Below are positions 26,542 through 35,752 of a stretch of DNA of 64,000 bases, piece by piece. The notes under the pieces were generated by a model. It ran no database searches. It saw nothing but the letters and a program-made list of their open reading frames with translations, and had not been told where the DNA came from. The position numbers and the translations under genes are program-made. The stretch covers positions 7,688,001-7,752,000 of the forward strand of contig NZ_CP029191.1 of the NCBI RefSeq assembly GCF_008642335.1, written 5' to 3'. The DNA comes from Streptomyces venezuelae (GTDB lineage: Bacteria; Actinomycetota; Actinomycetes; Streptomycetales; Streptomycetaceae). Positions within the stretch are counted from its first letter, which is position 1; every line of letters starts with the position of its first letter.

Positions 26542-27566
26542 CCCGACCCCCGTTCCCCCGAGCCCTCGCCGCCGGGCTCCTGGCCACCGGGCTCCTGCTG
26601 ACCGGCTGCGGCGCCGAGGTCGAATCGGCGGCGGGCGGCAAGCCCGGCACCGGCTCCGGCAAGGGCGCCGACACCGTCACCGTCTCCAACTGCGGCAAAA
26701 ACGTCACGTACATCCGCCCGGAGCGCGCGATCGCCTACGACGTGAGCGGCGCGGAGAAGATGTTCGCCCTCGGCCTCGCGGACCGCATGCGCGGCTACGT
26801 CATGAACAAGCTCGGCGACCCCTCCATCAAGGGCTCGCCCTGGCGGGAGAAGTACGCCGAGGTCGACCGCCTCGGCAACGAACGCATCACCCGCGAGATC
26901 GTCGTCGACGCGAAGGCCGACTGGGTCCTCGCCGGCTGGAACTCCGGCTTCAGCGAGGAACGCGGCATCACCCCCGCCCTCCTTGACAAGGTCGGCGTCG
27001 CCAGCTACCTGCACACCGAGACCTGCTGGGACTACGGAAACAAGAGCGTCGACACCTCGCCCCTCCAGGCGCTCTACACGGACCTGGACAACCTCGGGAA
27101 GATCTTCGGCGTCGAGAAGCGCGCCGACAAGCTCGTCGACGAACTCAAGGAGCGGGTCGCCGCGCTGAAGAAGACGTGGCCCGCCAAGGGCGACCCGGCC
27201 AAGGTGTTCGTCTACGACTCCGGCACCGACCAGCCGTTCACGGCCGGCCGGCACGCCGCACCCGACGACATCATCACCGCCGCCGGCGGCACCAACGTCT
27301 TCGGGGACCTCGACAAGGGGTGGACGACGGTGGGCTGGGAGCCGGTCATCAAGGCGAAACCCGACGTCATCGTGATCGTCGACTACGCCGACCAGCCCGC
27401 GAAGGACAAGATCGCCTACCTCAAGAAGCTGCCGAGCCTGAAGTCCGTTCCGGCGGTGCGGAACAACCGCTTCCACGTCATGTCGTACGGCGATGTCGTC
27501 AGCGGCCCCCGCAACGTCGCGGGCGCCGAGGACCTGGGCCGCTACCTGCGTTCGGTCGGGCGGTGA
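26538..27566 (+). CDS. Metal-chelate-binding lipoprotein (class III SBP)
   Basis: A 342-residue substrate-binding protein of the FecB/BtuF class, anchored by lipid: GLLATGLLLTGCGAE. The mature domain begins at VTVSNCGKNVTYI and has the two-lobe layout, with AIAYDVSGAEKMFALGLADRM at the first lobe and GWEPVIKAKPDVIVIVDYAD and VMSYGDVVSGPRNV in the second. It would capture a metal complex outside the cell for the FecCD permease. GTG start overlapping the ATPase stop; its own stop overlaps the GTG of the PLP-enzyme gene. Confidence 0.93.
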
Positions 27567-28729
27567 CGGCGACAGTGACCCCCACGCACACCGTCACCGC
27601 CCCGGTCCACGACCACATCACCGACGCGATAAAGGCCCCGGACCTGCTGCGCCTGTCCGACAACGTCGTCCTCGCCCGCTTCGAGACCCTCAAGGTGTAC
27701 GCCGCCCTCGGCGCCGTCCGCACGCTGCTCGAACGCGGAACCGTCACACCGGGACAGACCCTCGTCGACAGCTCCAGCGGCATCTACGCGCTCGCCCTGG
27801 CCATGGCCTGCCACCGCTACGGCCTGCACTGCCACATCGTCGCCTCCACCACGGTCGACGCCACGATGCGCGCCCAGCTGGAGGTGCTCGGCGCCACCGT
27901 GGACCAGATGCCGCCCTCGGAGGACCTGCGGCTCGACCAGGAGGGCAGGGTCCGGCGCGTCCGCCGGCTGCTGGCCGAGCGGCCCGGCATGCACTGGATG
28001 CGGCAGTACCACGACGCCGTCCACTACACCGGCTACCGGGAGTTCGCCGCGCTCGTCGACCGCGCGCTGCCCGGCGTACCGCTGACCGTCGTCGGGGCCG
28101 TGGGCACGGGATCGTCGAGCGGCGGCCTCGTCGAGGCGCTGCGCGGACGCGACCGTGACGTACGCCTGCTGGGCGTGCAGCCCTTCGGCAGCGTCACGTT
28201 CGGCAGCGAGCGGTTCAGCGACCCCGAGGCGATCATCGCCGGGATCGGCAGCTCCATCCCCTTCGACAACGTCCACCACGACCTGTACGACACCCTCCAC
28301 TGGCTCGACTTCCGGCACGCCATGGCGGGTGCGGTGGGACTGCTGCGCGACCATGCGGTGTTCGCCGGTCTCTCGACGGGTGCGGGGCACCTGGTCGCGG
28401 GCTGGGAGGCCGCGCGCGACCCCGAGCGCACCCACCTCGTCATCGGCGCCGACACCGGACACCGCTACACCGACCGCGTCTTCGCCCGCCACCGCGAGGC
28501 ACTCGACCCGCGCACGCTGAAACCGCACCAGATCACCGACCTCGCGGACCTCACTCCGCCCTGGTCGGCGATGGAGTGGAACCGGCGCCGGTACGAGGTA
28601 CGGGGTGGCGACGGCGGGGGAGGCGTACCCGCGCCGACCAAGGCGCAGCTCGTACGGGAGACACATCCGCTCATGCTCGCGGGCGACGGCCCGCTCGGGG
28701 CAACGCACCAGGAGGACCAGGCACGATGA
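27563..28729 (+). CDS. PLP-dependent cysteine-synthase-like enzyme
   Basis: A 388-residue fold-type II PLP enzyme. The usual SVKDR lysine region is replaced by ETLKVYAALGAV, where the Lys is the likely Schiff-base residue. The substrate-binding loop is DSSSGIYALALA in place of TSGNTG, and the phosphate-binding Gly/Ser loop is GTGSSSGG. Family members make cysteine or, as with SbnA of staphyloferrin B, a precursor of diaminopropionate. Here, between an importer and an ATP-grasp gene, it likely builds an unusual amino acid for a metal chelator. It is longer than OASS (about 310) by a C-terminal extension. Precise reaction unknown. Confidence 0.82.
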   Translation: MTATVTPTHTVTAPVHDHITDAIKAPDLLRLSDNVVLARFETLKVYAALGAVRTLLERGTVTPGQTLVDSSSGIYALALAMACHRYGLHCHIVASTTVDATMRAQLEVLGATVDQMPPSEDLRLDQEGRVRRVRRLLAERPGMHWMRQYHDAVHYTGYREFAALVDRALPGVPLTVVGAVGTGSSSGGLVEALRGRDRDVRLLGVQPFGSVTFGSERFSDPEAIIAGIGSSIPFDNVHHDLYDTLHWLDFRHAMAGAVGLLRDHAVFAGLSTGAGHLVAGWEAARDPERTHLVIGADTGHRYTDRVFARHREALDPRTLKPHQITDLADLTPPWSAMEWNRRRYEVRGGDGGGGVPAPTKAQLVRETHPLMLAGDGPLGATHQEDQAR

Positions 28730-29982
28730 CCATCGCCGCACTCGAAGCTCTCACCTTCGGCCTGGGCCGCCTCGTCGAGGCCGCGGACGCCGCCGGGCAC
28801 CGCCTGTGCCTGCTCACCGGCGACCGCGACGTCTACCGTCACGAACTCGCCCACCTCGCCCCCGGGGCACTCGACATCGTCGACGTCGACACCGACGACG
28901 CCGGAGCCTGCGCGGCCGCCCTGTCGGCCATGCCCGACCTGAGCGGGCTCATCAACTCGACCGACACCTGGAGCGTGCCCGGCGCCGACCTCGCCGCCAA
29001 GTTCGGCCTGCCCGGGCCCGACCCGAGCGCGGTCCGGCTCCTGCGCGACAAGAGCCGGGTGCGCGCGCTCCTCCACGAGCGGGGCCTGAGCGGCAGCCGC
29101 GCCGTGGCCGTCCCGGCGCCGACCTCCTCGGCCACCGCCACGGCGGCCGCCGCCGAGATCCTCCGCGAAGTCGGCCTGCCCGCCGTCCTGAAGGACTCCG
29201 CGGGCACGTCCTCCCGCAACGTATGGCCGGTGCGGGACGAGCGGCAGTTGCACGCCGCGCTCAGCGAAGCCGCCCAACGCCCCTTCAACGGGCGGCTGTT
29301 CGCCGAGCGTTTCTTCTCCGGGCCGGTCTACAGCGCGGAGACCCTCGGCTGGGAGGGCGAGACGAAGCTGCTCGGAGTCCTGAGCCGCCAGATGTCACCC
29401 GAGCCGTCCGTCCGCGAGGAGGCGGCGGCGTTCCCCGTGGCCTTCCCGCTGCCCGAACTCGCCCGCATCGAGGAGTGGGTAGGACGCGTGCTGGCCGCCG
29501 CGGGCCACGACAGCGGCTTCGCGCACGTGGAGTTCGTCCTCACCGCGGACGGCCCGGAGCTGGTGGAGATCAACCGCCGCATCGGCGGCGCCCTCGTCGG
29601 CGAGGCCCTGTGCCGCGCCCTGGGCACCAACGTGTACGAGGCCCTGGTCGACACGGCGCTCGGCCGCCGCCCCGCGCTCCTCGACGCGGTGTCGACCGGG
29701 TACGCCCCGGAACGGGCCACGGCCTTCGTGCTCGTCTACCCCGACCGCCCCGGCACCCTCACCGGCTGGACCGGCCTCGACGGTCTGGCGGCGTTCCCCG
29801 GTTCGCCCGAGTGGTACCCGACGGCGGTCCCGGGGCGGCGTGTGGAGCACCTGAGCGACCAGCGCGGATGCACGGGAATCGTGCTGGCCGAGGCCGAAAC
29901 CGCGGAACTCGCCCTGCACAGGGCGCTCAGCGCGGCCGGCAGCATACGGCCGACCGTCGTGGGCGACGACAACCGAGGATGA
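28726..29982 (+). CDS. ATP-grasp ligase
   Basis: A 418-residue ATP-grasp enzyme that would activate a carboxylate as acyl-phosphate and join it to an amine. Residues about 100-140 hold LLRDKSRVRALLHERGL, the ATP-lid Lys is in LPAVLKDSAGTSSRNV, and the Mg site is in FAHVEFVLTADGPELVEINRRIGGAL. The resemblance is to L-amino-acid ligases and related peptide-forming members. ATGA overlap with the PLP gene and with the MFS gene. It is the only condensing enzyme in the operon, so the product would be small, for example a dipeptide-like chelator. Confidence 0.87.
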   Translation: MTIAALEALTFGLGRLVEAADAAGHRLCLLTGDRDVYRHELAHLAPGALDIVDVDTDDAGACAAALSAMPDLSGLINSTDTWSVPGADLAAKFGLPGPDPSAVRLLRDKSRVRALLHERGLSGSRAVAVPAPTSSATATAAAAEILREVGLPAVLKDSAGTSSRNVWPVRDERQLHAALSEAAQRPFNGRLFAERFFSGPVYSAETLGWEGETKLLGVLSRQMSPEPSVREEAAAFPVAFPLPELARIEEWVGRVLAAAGHDSGFAHVEFVLTADGPELVEINRRIGGALVGEALCRALGTNVYEALVDTALGRRPALLDAVSTGYAPERATAFVLVYPDRPGTLTGWTGLDGLAAFPGSPEWYPTAVPGRRVEHLSDQRGCTGIVLAEAETAELALHRALSAAGSIRPTVVGDDNRG

Positions 29983-31313
29983 ACCCGTCACCCCACCAGC
30001 CGACACCGACACCGACACCGAAACCGAGGCCGAGGCCGAGGCCGACGCCGACGGGCCTGGCACAGTTCACCCACTTCACCGCTCCCCAGTACTTCCTCCT
30101 CGTCGGCTCGTTCCTCATCCCCTTGGGCAGCTTCGCCGTGCTGCCCTTCACGTCCGTCCTGCTGCACGAACGGCTGGGCATGGGGCTCGGCACCGTCGGC
30201 GTGGTGCTGGCCGTCGCCTCGTTCGTGCAGTTCTCGGGCGGTGTCGTCGGTGGGGCCCTGGCCGAACGCATCGGCCTGCAGCCCACCATGCTGCTGGCCC
30301 TGGTGATCCGCACGGCGGGCTTCGCCGTGTTCCTGCCGGGGCTGAGCCGACCCGCGTGGGCGGTCGCCGCGCTGTTCCTCGTCTCCGTCGGGGCCGCGCT
30401 CTACCTGCCCGCCAACAAGGCGTACCTGGTCACGGGGGTGGGGGAGGAGCGGCGCGCGCCGCTCCTGTCCGCGAGCAGCTCGGCGCTCAACGCGGGTATC
30501 GCACTGGGCCCTCTCGCGGCCGCGCCCTTCGTCCTGACGGCGTCGGCGGGGCTCTTCACGGCGGTCGCCGTGCTGTTCGGCCTGATCACGGCGGGGCACG
30601 CGCTGCTCCCGCAGGCGACAGCGCGAGCGACCCCGGAGGCAGCACCCTCCGAGGACGACCAGGATGAGCGTGAGCGGCCGACGGAAGGGCCGACCCTCCT
30701 CCCCTTCGCGATCACCGTGCTGAGCGTGTACGTCTTCATGTTCTTCCAGCACTACCTCGCGCTGTACGCGGTGGGCAGGACATCGACGCTCTTCTACGGC
30801 CTCGTCCTGGCCCTCTACGCCCTCCTCCTCGTGGTCGCCCAGCCCCTCCTCTCGGACTGGATGGCCCACCTGCCCTACCTGCGCGCCCTACGCATCGGTT
30901 TCACCGCGCTGGCCGCGGGCATGGCGGCGCTGGCGCTCGGCCACCCCGCCGCGATCCTCGGCGGGGCGCTGCTCATCTGCGTCGGCGAGGTCGTCCTGTT
31001 CCTGAAGAACGACCTGGAAGCCCTCGCGCGGTCCACCCGCTCGCCCGCGGTCGTCTTCGGCCGGCAGCGCCTGGCGGCGGGGATCGGCGCGTTCGCCAGC
31101 GGGATCGCCGGGGGAGAGGGGTACGCGTGGGCCGAACGCGCCGACCGCGCGGGCCTGTTCTGGCTGGCGGTGGCGGCGCAGTGCGTGCTGCTGCCACCGC
31201 TGTTGCTGCGTGCCCTGCGCGGACCCATTCCCTATTTCTGCAACGGGTTCTACTCTGTGCGCCGTCGGGTCCGGGACCGAGCGAGCCGAGCCGGCCGAGC
31301 GTCGAGCCAGTAG
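29979..31313 (+). CDS. MFS transporter, probable exporter
   Basis: A 444-residue major facilitator with about 11-12 membrane helices. The N-terminal arm is a Pro-Thr/Pro-Arg repeat (PTPTPTPKPRPRPRP) from a 6-base DNA repeat. Helix 2-3 loop GGALAERIGLQPT fits the MFS A-like motif. A charged Glu/Asp loop (SEDDQDERERPTEG) separates the halves. Placed after the synthesis genes with a four-base overlap, it most likely exports the product, as MFS pumps do for staphyloferrins and similar compounds. It closes the cycle with the ABC importer. Confidence 0.88.
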   Translation: MNPSPHQPTPTPTPKPRPRPRPTPTGLAQFTHFTAPQYFLLVGSFLIPLGSFAVLPFTSVLLHERLGMGLGTVGVVLAVASFVQFSGGVVGGALAERIGLQPTMLLALVIRTAGFAVFLPGLSRPAWAVAALFLVSVGAALYLPANKAYLVTGVGEERRAPLLSASSSALNAGIALGPLAAAPFVLTASAGLFTAVAVLFGLITAGHALLPQATARATPEAAPSEDDQDERERPTEGPTLLPFAITVLSVYVFMFFQHYLALYAVGRTSTLFYGLVLALYALLLVVAQPLLSDWMAHLPYLRALRIGFTALAAGMAALALGHPAAILGGALLICVGEVVLFLKNDLEALARSTRSPAVVFGRQRLAAGIGAFASGIAGGEGYAWAERADRAGLFWLAVAAQCVLLPPLLLRALRGPIPYFCNGFYSVRRRVRDRASRAGRASSQ

Positions 31314-31327
31314 AGCCTGGAGGGGCA

Positions 31328-32527
31328 GTGCACCTCGAATACACGCCTGAACAGCAGCAGTTGCGCACGGAGCTGCGTGCGTATTTCGCCGAGCTGGTGC
31401 CGGACGACTCCTCTGCGCGGTACCGCGAACCGGCCGCCCAGAAACGGTTCTACCGGGAGACCGTCCGCCGCCTGGGTTCGGACGGCTGGCTGGGGGTCGG
31501 CTGGCCCGAGGAGTACGGCGGGCGCGGGCTCTCGCCCATGGAGCAGTTCATCTTCTTCGACGAGGCGGCGCAGGCGGGCGTACCGCTGCCGTTGATGGCG
31601 CTGAACACCGTGGGGCCGACGATCATGCAGTTCGGCACGGACGAGCAGAAGGCGTACTTCCTGCCGCGGATCCTCTCCGGTGAACTCGACTTCGCCATCG
31701 GCTACAGCGAACCCGACGCCGGCACGGACCTCGCCTCGCTGAAGACGAAGGCGGTGCGGGAGGGCGACGAGCAGACCGGCCACTACACGGTCAACGGACA
31801 GAAGATCTGGACGACCAACGGCGACACGGCGGACTGGGTCTGGCTGGCGGTCCGCACGGCCACCCCGGAGGAGGGCGTCCCGCTGCACAAGGGCATCACC
31901 ATGCTCCTGGTCCCCAGGAGCGACCCGGGCTACTCCTGCACCCTGATCAACACCCTCGCCTCGCACGACACGACCGCCAGCTACTACGAGAACGTCCGCG
32001 TCCCCGTCTCCCGCCGCGTCGGCGAGGAGAACAAGGGCTGGCGCCTCATCACGAACCAGCTCAACCACGAACGCGTCACGCTCGCCGCGCACGGCACGAT
32101 GGCGATCCGCGCCCTCCACGACGTCCAGCGCTGGGCGATGGACACCAAGCTGGCCGACGGCCGCCGCGTCATCGACCTCAACTGGGTCCGCGGACGCCTC
32201 GCGAAGACCCACGCGAGGCTCGACGCGATGAAACTCCTCAACTGGCAGATGGTGAACGCGGTCCAGGAAGGCACCCTCACCCCCCAGGACGCCTCCGCGG
32301 TGAAGGTCTACGGCTCGGAGGCACGCCGCGACGCGTACGCCTGGCTGATGGAGGTCGTCGCCTCGGCCGGCGCCCTGAAGGAGGGCTCGTCGGGCGCGGT
32401 CCTCCACGGCGAACTCGAACGCGGCTACCGCTCAGCGGTGATCTTCACCTTCGGCGGCGGCAACAACGAGATCCAGAGGGAGATCATCTCCTGGATCGGG
32501 TTGGGGATGCCGCGGGTGCGCCGCTGA
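31328..32527 (+). CDS. Acyl-CoA dehydrogenase
   Basis: A 399-residue acyl-CoA dehydrogenase with all usual segments: GWPEEYGGRGLS, GYSEPDAGTDLASL, YTVNGQKIWTTNGDTADWVWL and the C-terminal FTFGGGNNEIQREIIS. The GTG at 31328 is used, with GGAGG four bases upstream. It follows the MFS gene by only 14 bp on the same strand, so it may be cotranscribed with the metallophore-like operon, but nothing in its sequence ties it to that task. Members of this branch act on branched or steroid side-chain acyl-CoAs, sometimes as heteromers. Confidence 0.9.
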   Translation: MHLEYTPEQQQLRTELRAYFAELVPDDSSARYREPAAQKRFYRETVRRLGSDGWLGVGWPEEYGGRGLSPMEQFIFFDEAAQAGVPLPLMALNTVGPTIMQFGTDEQKAYFLPRILSGELDFAIGYSEPDAGTDLASLKTKAVREGDEQTGHYTVNGQKIWTTNGDTADWVWLAVRTATPEEGVPLHKGITMLLVPRSDPGYSCTLINTLASHDTTASYYENVRVPVSRRVGEENKGWRLITNQLNHERVTLAAHGTMAIRALHDVQRWAMDTKLADGRRVIDLNWVRGRLAKTHARLDAMKLLNWQMVNAVQEGTLTPQDASAVKVYGSEARRDAYAWLMEVVASAGALKEGSSGAVLHGELERGYRSAVIFTFGGGNNEIQREIISWIGLGMPRVRR

Positions 32528-32535
32528 GACGATGA

Positions 32536-33735
32536 TCAGGTGTCGCCGAGGAGGTGGCGGCGGAAGAACGCGCTGAGGTGCGTGGCGGCGATCCGGCGCT
32601 GCTCCGGCTCGGTCAGCTGCCTGGCCGGCGCCCCGCCCTCACGACCCGTGCACTGCCCGGGGTGTCCCTTCACCGGCGTGGCGTCGTCGAAGGCCGCGAC
32701 CTGGCGGCTCTGAGGCGACCACTGCGTGTTGAAGTAGTTGTGGTTCGCGCCGGGGACCGCGTAGCGGTGGAAGCCGTGCCGGTTCCCCTTGGCCGCGTCG
32801 GCCGCGAACGAGAGCGCCTCTTCGCCGACCTGTCCGTCGCAGGTTCCCCGGAAGACGGCGAAGGGAGTCTTGGTGATCGTGTAGGCGGACATGTCCTCCG
32901 TCATCACGTTGTAGGCGGGCGCCAGCGCTGCCACCGCCTTGACCTCGACGCCCTTCGGCCACTGCTTCCGGTGGCTGTCGGCCGCCTGCCAGGTGGCCCC
33001 GGCTCCCGCCCTGGAGTGCCCCATGACCCCCACGTTGCCCATGTCCACGTGGTGGGCGAAGCCGACGCGGCGGGCGGCTCCGGTCGCCGGGTCGGTGAAC
33101 TTCCCGGCGAGCTCACCCGTGCCCTCGGAGCTGAGCCGCTGCCACATGCGCAGATGCCGGTTGATGAGATCCGCCCGCGCGGCGGCGTTGTCGTCCCCCG
33201 TCACGGAGGAGGCGTTGATGCCGTTGCCGCCGGCCGAGACCACGACGAACCCTTGAGCGGCCAGCTTGCGGCCCAGGTAGTCGTATCCGCGCATGCTGGG
33301 CAGGGCGGGCGTTCCCTTCGCACAGGGCCAGGCGGTCAGTTTGGCGTTGGCGGCTTCGTACGCGGCATCGTCGCCCCTGGCTTCGGCGGCGGTGCGTGCC
33401 GCCTCGGCCTTTCGGTCGGCGCAGGTGTCGTGCAGGCCGTGGAGCAGCACGATCAGTGGGTGCCGCCCCGTGCCGAGGTCGGCGGGGTAGTGCACCACTC
33501 CCGTCAGTTCGGCTGGTTCGCCCGTCCGTGGCAGGTGCCAGGCCTTGTCACCCAGGTCGTAGCGGACCGTTCCGGTGCCTCCGGACGAAGGTGCCGCATC
33601 GGGTTTCCTCACCTCGTTCGGGGCCGCGGCACCGGTTGCGGCCGTGTATGTGAAGGTTGCCGCCGCGGCGGACAGGACCGCCGCCGACAGGCCCAGCAGA
33701 CGGGCCGAAGTTCTCTTGCGCTTGTGTCGCTGCAC
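32536..33735 (-). CDS. Secreted alpha/beta hydrolase
   Basis: A 399-residue secreted serine hydrolase. Residues 1-38 form a signal peptide (RKRTSARLLGLSAAVLSAAAATFTYTA split by an Ala-rich core, cleavage near GAAA). HPLIVLLHGLHDTCADR supplies the oxyanion hole, GHSRAGAG the nucleophile Ser, and NHNYFNTQW the probable His. Six or so Cys suggest disulfides. It resembles large extracellular esterases of the PHB-depolymerase/chlorophyllase-like kind; substrate not predictable. It is convergent with the acyl-CoA dehydrogenase gene (8-bp gap) and in tandem with a second hydrolase gene. Confidence 0.83.
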   Translation of the reverse strand: MQRHKRKRTSARLLGLSAAVLSAAAATFTYTAATGAAAPNEVRKPDAAPSSGGTGTVRYDLGDKAWHLPRTGEPAELTGVVHYPADLGTGRHPLIVLLHGLHDTCADRKAEAARTAAEARGDDAAYEAANAKLTAWPCAKGTPALPSMRGYDYLGRKLAAQGFVVVSAGGNGINASSVTGDDNAAARADLINRHLRMWQRLSSEGTGELAGKFTDPATGAARRVGFAHHVDMGNVGVMGHSRAGAGATWQAADSHRKQWPKGVEVKAVAALAPAYNVMTEDMSAYTITKTPFAVFRGTCDGQVGEEALSFAADAAKGNRHGFHRYAVPGANHNYFNTQWSPQSRQVAAFDDATPVKGHPGQCTGREGGAPARQLTEPEQRRIAATHLSAFFRRHLLGDT

Positions 33736-33757
33736 TGTTTCTCCCTGGTTGCTTCCG

Positions 33758-34684
33758 TCAGCGGGCGGCGGCGTAGGAATCCACCACGAACGTGATGACC
33801 CGGTCCTGCAACGCGGCCCCGGAGGCGCCTTCCCGCTTGATCATGTCCGTTCCGTGCCGCTCGCCCTTACGGATGACCAGCTCCTTCTCGCGGGCGGCGG
33901 AGGCCGCGTAGACCTCACGGACCTGCTTCTCGACGTTGCCTTGCATGTCACCGGGCGACGCCACGAGCAGCGTCGGGACGTCCAGCCTCTTCACGGCCGC
34001 CACGGCGTCCACCCCGGGGCCGCACCGGGCGGGCGAGGACATCATCAACAGGCCCACCACCCGCAACGGCGTATCCGCCCCGGCGACCGCCGCCGTCGTC
34101 CCGCCGCACGACGCCCCCGCCAGGAACACCTTCTTCGCACCGAGGCGCCGCAGTTCCGCGAGACCGGCGCGGGCGTCCCGGTCGATGTGCTCGTTCCCGG
34201 CACGCTTCTCGGACGCACCGTGATTGCGGTACTCGGGGATCACCACGTGGTAGCCGCGCTCGGCGAGCTGCCGCCCGATGTCGACGAACGAGCAGATGCT
34301 GTAACCCTGCTCGTGATCCAGGAGAACGCCGTCGGGCCCGTCCCCCAGGACCAGTGCCGACAGATGCGCCCCGTCGACGGTCGTCAGCGTGGTGGCTCTG
34401 TTCCGCAGGTCCTTGGGCACGCACGCGTTGACGCGATGTCCGCGGGCCGTGCGCACCGTGGTGTCGGGCCAGCTCGGCTCGTACGAGACGGGCTCGTGGT
34501 CCGGCGGCGCGGCGGGAGCGCTGCTCCGCGCCCCGGAGAGCGGCGGAGGGGTTGATGCCGGGCCTCCCGCCTCCGGGCGGTCGGGCCCGGACCCGCCGGC
34601 CGGGCCCGCACAGCCCGACAGCAGTCCCAGACACGCCAGCGTGGCGGCAGCGGCAGCTCTGAATTTCAGTACGGTCTTCCTCAC
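33758..34684 (-). CDS. Alpha/beta hydrolase lipoprotein
   Basis: A 308-residue serine hydrolase with a lipoprotein signal (AAAATLACLGLLSGCAG). The mature enzyme has DHEQGYSICSFVDIGRQLAERGYHV before the nucleophile motif GASCGGTT, DVPTLLVASPGD for the acid strand, and GERHGTDM with the His. Unlike most, its active-site core is GASCG. GTG at 34684 gives the shortest product with a complete signal; it has no strong Shine-Dalgarno. It lies 22 bp upstream of the other secreted hydrolase gene and is divergent from a sigma factor gene, which may control it. Confidence 0.8.
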   Translation of the reverse strand: MRKTVLKFRAAAAATLACLGLLSGCAGPAGGSGPDRPEAGGPASTPPPLSGARSSAPAAPPDHEPVSYEPSWPDTTVRTARGHRVNACVPKDLRNRATTLTTVDGAHLSALVLGDGPDGVLLDHEQGYSICSFVDIGRQLAERGYHVVIPEYRNHGASEKRAGNEHIDRDARAGLAELRRLGAKKVFLAGASCGGTTAAVAGADTPLRVVGLLMMSSPARCGPGVDAVAAVKRLDVPTLLVASPGDMQGNVEKQVREVYAASAAREKELVIRKGERHGTDMIKREGASGAALQDRVITFVVDSYAAAR

Positions 34685-34711
34685 GCCTTGACAGACGTGC
34701 GGCCCCGCCCG

Positions 34712-34819
34712 GGGTTGCAGGCCGTGGCGAGTGATGTTGCACCGTGCGGTGAACTGCAACCTGTCGGCGCTCCATACGTCCTCTCTTTGTAGAGGACACT
34801 TTTGGAACTCCTGGAACTC
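34712..34819. promoter_or_regulatory. Repeat-rich divergent control region of hydrolase lipoprotein and sigma factor
   Basis: Three related half-sites occur: GGTTGCAG near 34712, GTTGCA near 34734 and CTGCAACC near 34754. GTCCTCT (34778-34784) and AGAGGAC (34791-34797) form a perfect 7-bp dyad. The heptamer GGAACTC is repeated at 34804 and 34813; GGAAC is the typical -35 core of ECF promoters. The whole region would control both divergent genes. Confidence 0.4.
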
Positions 34820-34829
34820 GAGGGCGCTG

Positions 34830-35441
34830 ATGGCTGCCGTATCCGCCTGTGAAGGTGCTTTCCCGCGCGGCCGGTGGCGATGGCTGCTGGCCCGGCTCTC
34901 CCAGGACCGCGACAGACCGGACGTCAGGGGCCGGGACCGGCTGTCCGGCACGGCATCGGAAGAGGTCGACAGGCTCTACCGCGACCGCAGGCTCGACCTC
35001 GTGCGCCTGGCCGTCCTCCTGGTCGACGACGTCCCCACGGCCGAGGACGTCGTCCAGGAAGCCTTCGCGGCCCTGTACCGGCGCCACGGCACATCGCTCG
35101 ACGACATCGCCGATCCCGAGGCCTACATACGGCGCAGCGTGGTCAACACCTCCAGGGACGTGCTGCGCAGGAGGCGCACCGTGCGCGCCTACATCCCGCC
35201 GCGGATCCTCCCCGCACCACCACCGGAAGACGAGGTCCTCCTCAAGGAGGAACACCAGGAAGTGCTGCGAGCACTGAGACTGCTCACCGTGCGCCAGCGG
35301 GAGGTCCTCGTCCTCAGGTACTGGTCGAACATGTCCGAGGCGGACATCGCGGCAACCCTGGGTCTGTCTCGGGGCGCGGTGAAGTCGACAGCGAGCCGGG
35401 CACTCACGGCCCTGGCCAGAAGACTGGAGGAGACGCCATGA
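34830..35441 (+). CDS. ECF-type RNA polymerase sigma factor
   Basis: A 203-residue sigma-70 family factor with regions 2 and 4 only. Region 2 is seen in EEVDRLYRDRRLDLVRLAVLL and AEDVVQEAFAALYRR; region 4 in ALRLLTVRQREVLVLRYW and DIAATLGLSRGAVKSTASRA. ATG at 34830 follows GAGGG at five bases. Its stop overlaps the next ORF, which begins like a single-pass membrane anti-sigma partner but is broken. If that partner is lost, the sigma factor may be active without control. Confidence 0.88.
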   Translation: MAAVSACEGAFPRGRWRWLLARLSQDRDRPDVRGRDRLSGTASEEVDRLYRDRRLDLVRLAVLLVDDVPTAEDVVQEAFAALYRRHGTSLDDIADPEAYIRRSVVNTSRDVLRRRRTVRAYIPPRILPAPPPEDEVLLKEEHQEVLRALRLLTVRQREVLVLRYWSNMSEADIAATLGLSRGAVKSTASRALTALARRLEETP

Positions 35442-35752
35442 CGGCCATCGAGGACCGCCTTCGCGCCGCACTGCATGCCAGGACCGACCAAGTCACCACC
35501 CTCCGCCCGGACCTCTCGCCACTGGCCCGCCCACACGCACGGACGGTCACCCACCCCCGCCTGCGCAAGGCCGCGGTGGTCCTGCTGGCCGCAGCAGTGA
35601 CGGTCGTCCTCCTCATGCTGCCGCGACTCCTCTCACAGGACGCCCCGTCAGCCCCCGCCGACACTCCGCCACCCGCCGCCCCGAGCATCAGCACGTCGCC
35701 GACACCCGCCCCCTCCCCACCGGACGAGTCACCTGGACCTGCCGCACCGTAG
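35438..35752 (+). CDS. Truncated single-pass membrane protein, sigma factor partner
   Basis: A 104-residue ORF, coupled to the sigma gene by ATGA. It has a cytoplasmic arm (MTAIEDRLRAALHARTDQV), a membrane helix near residues 45-65 (AAVVLLAAAVTVVLLMLP) and a Pro/Ser/Thr tail. This layout is common for the partners of SigE-type ECF factors. The reading frame stops at 35752, but good coding sequence continues in the two other frames to 35992, so this is probably the front part of a longer gene broken by frameshifts. Confidence 0.65.
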   Translation: MTAIEDRLRAALHARTDQVTTLRPDLSPLARPHARTVTHPRLRKAAVVLLAAAVTVVLLMLPRLLSQDAPSAPADTPPPAAPSISTSPTPAPSPPDESPGPAAP

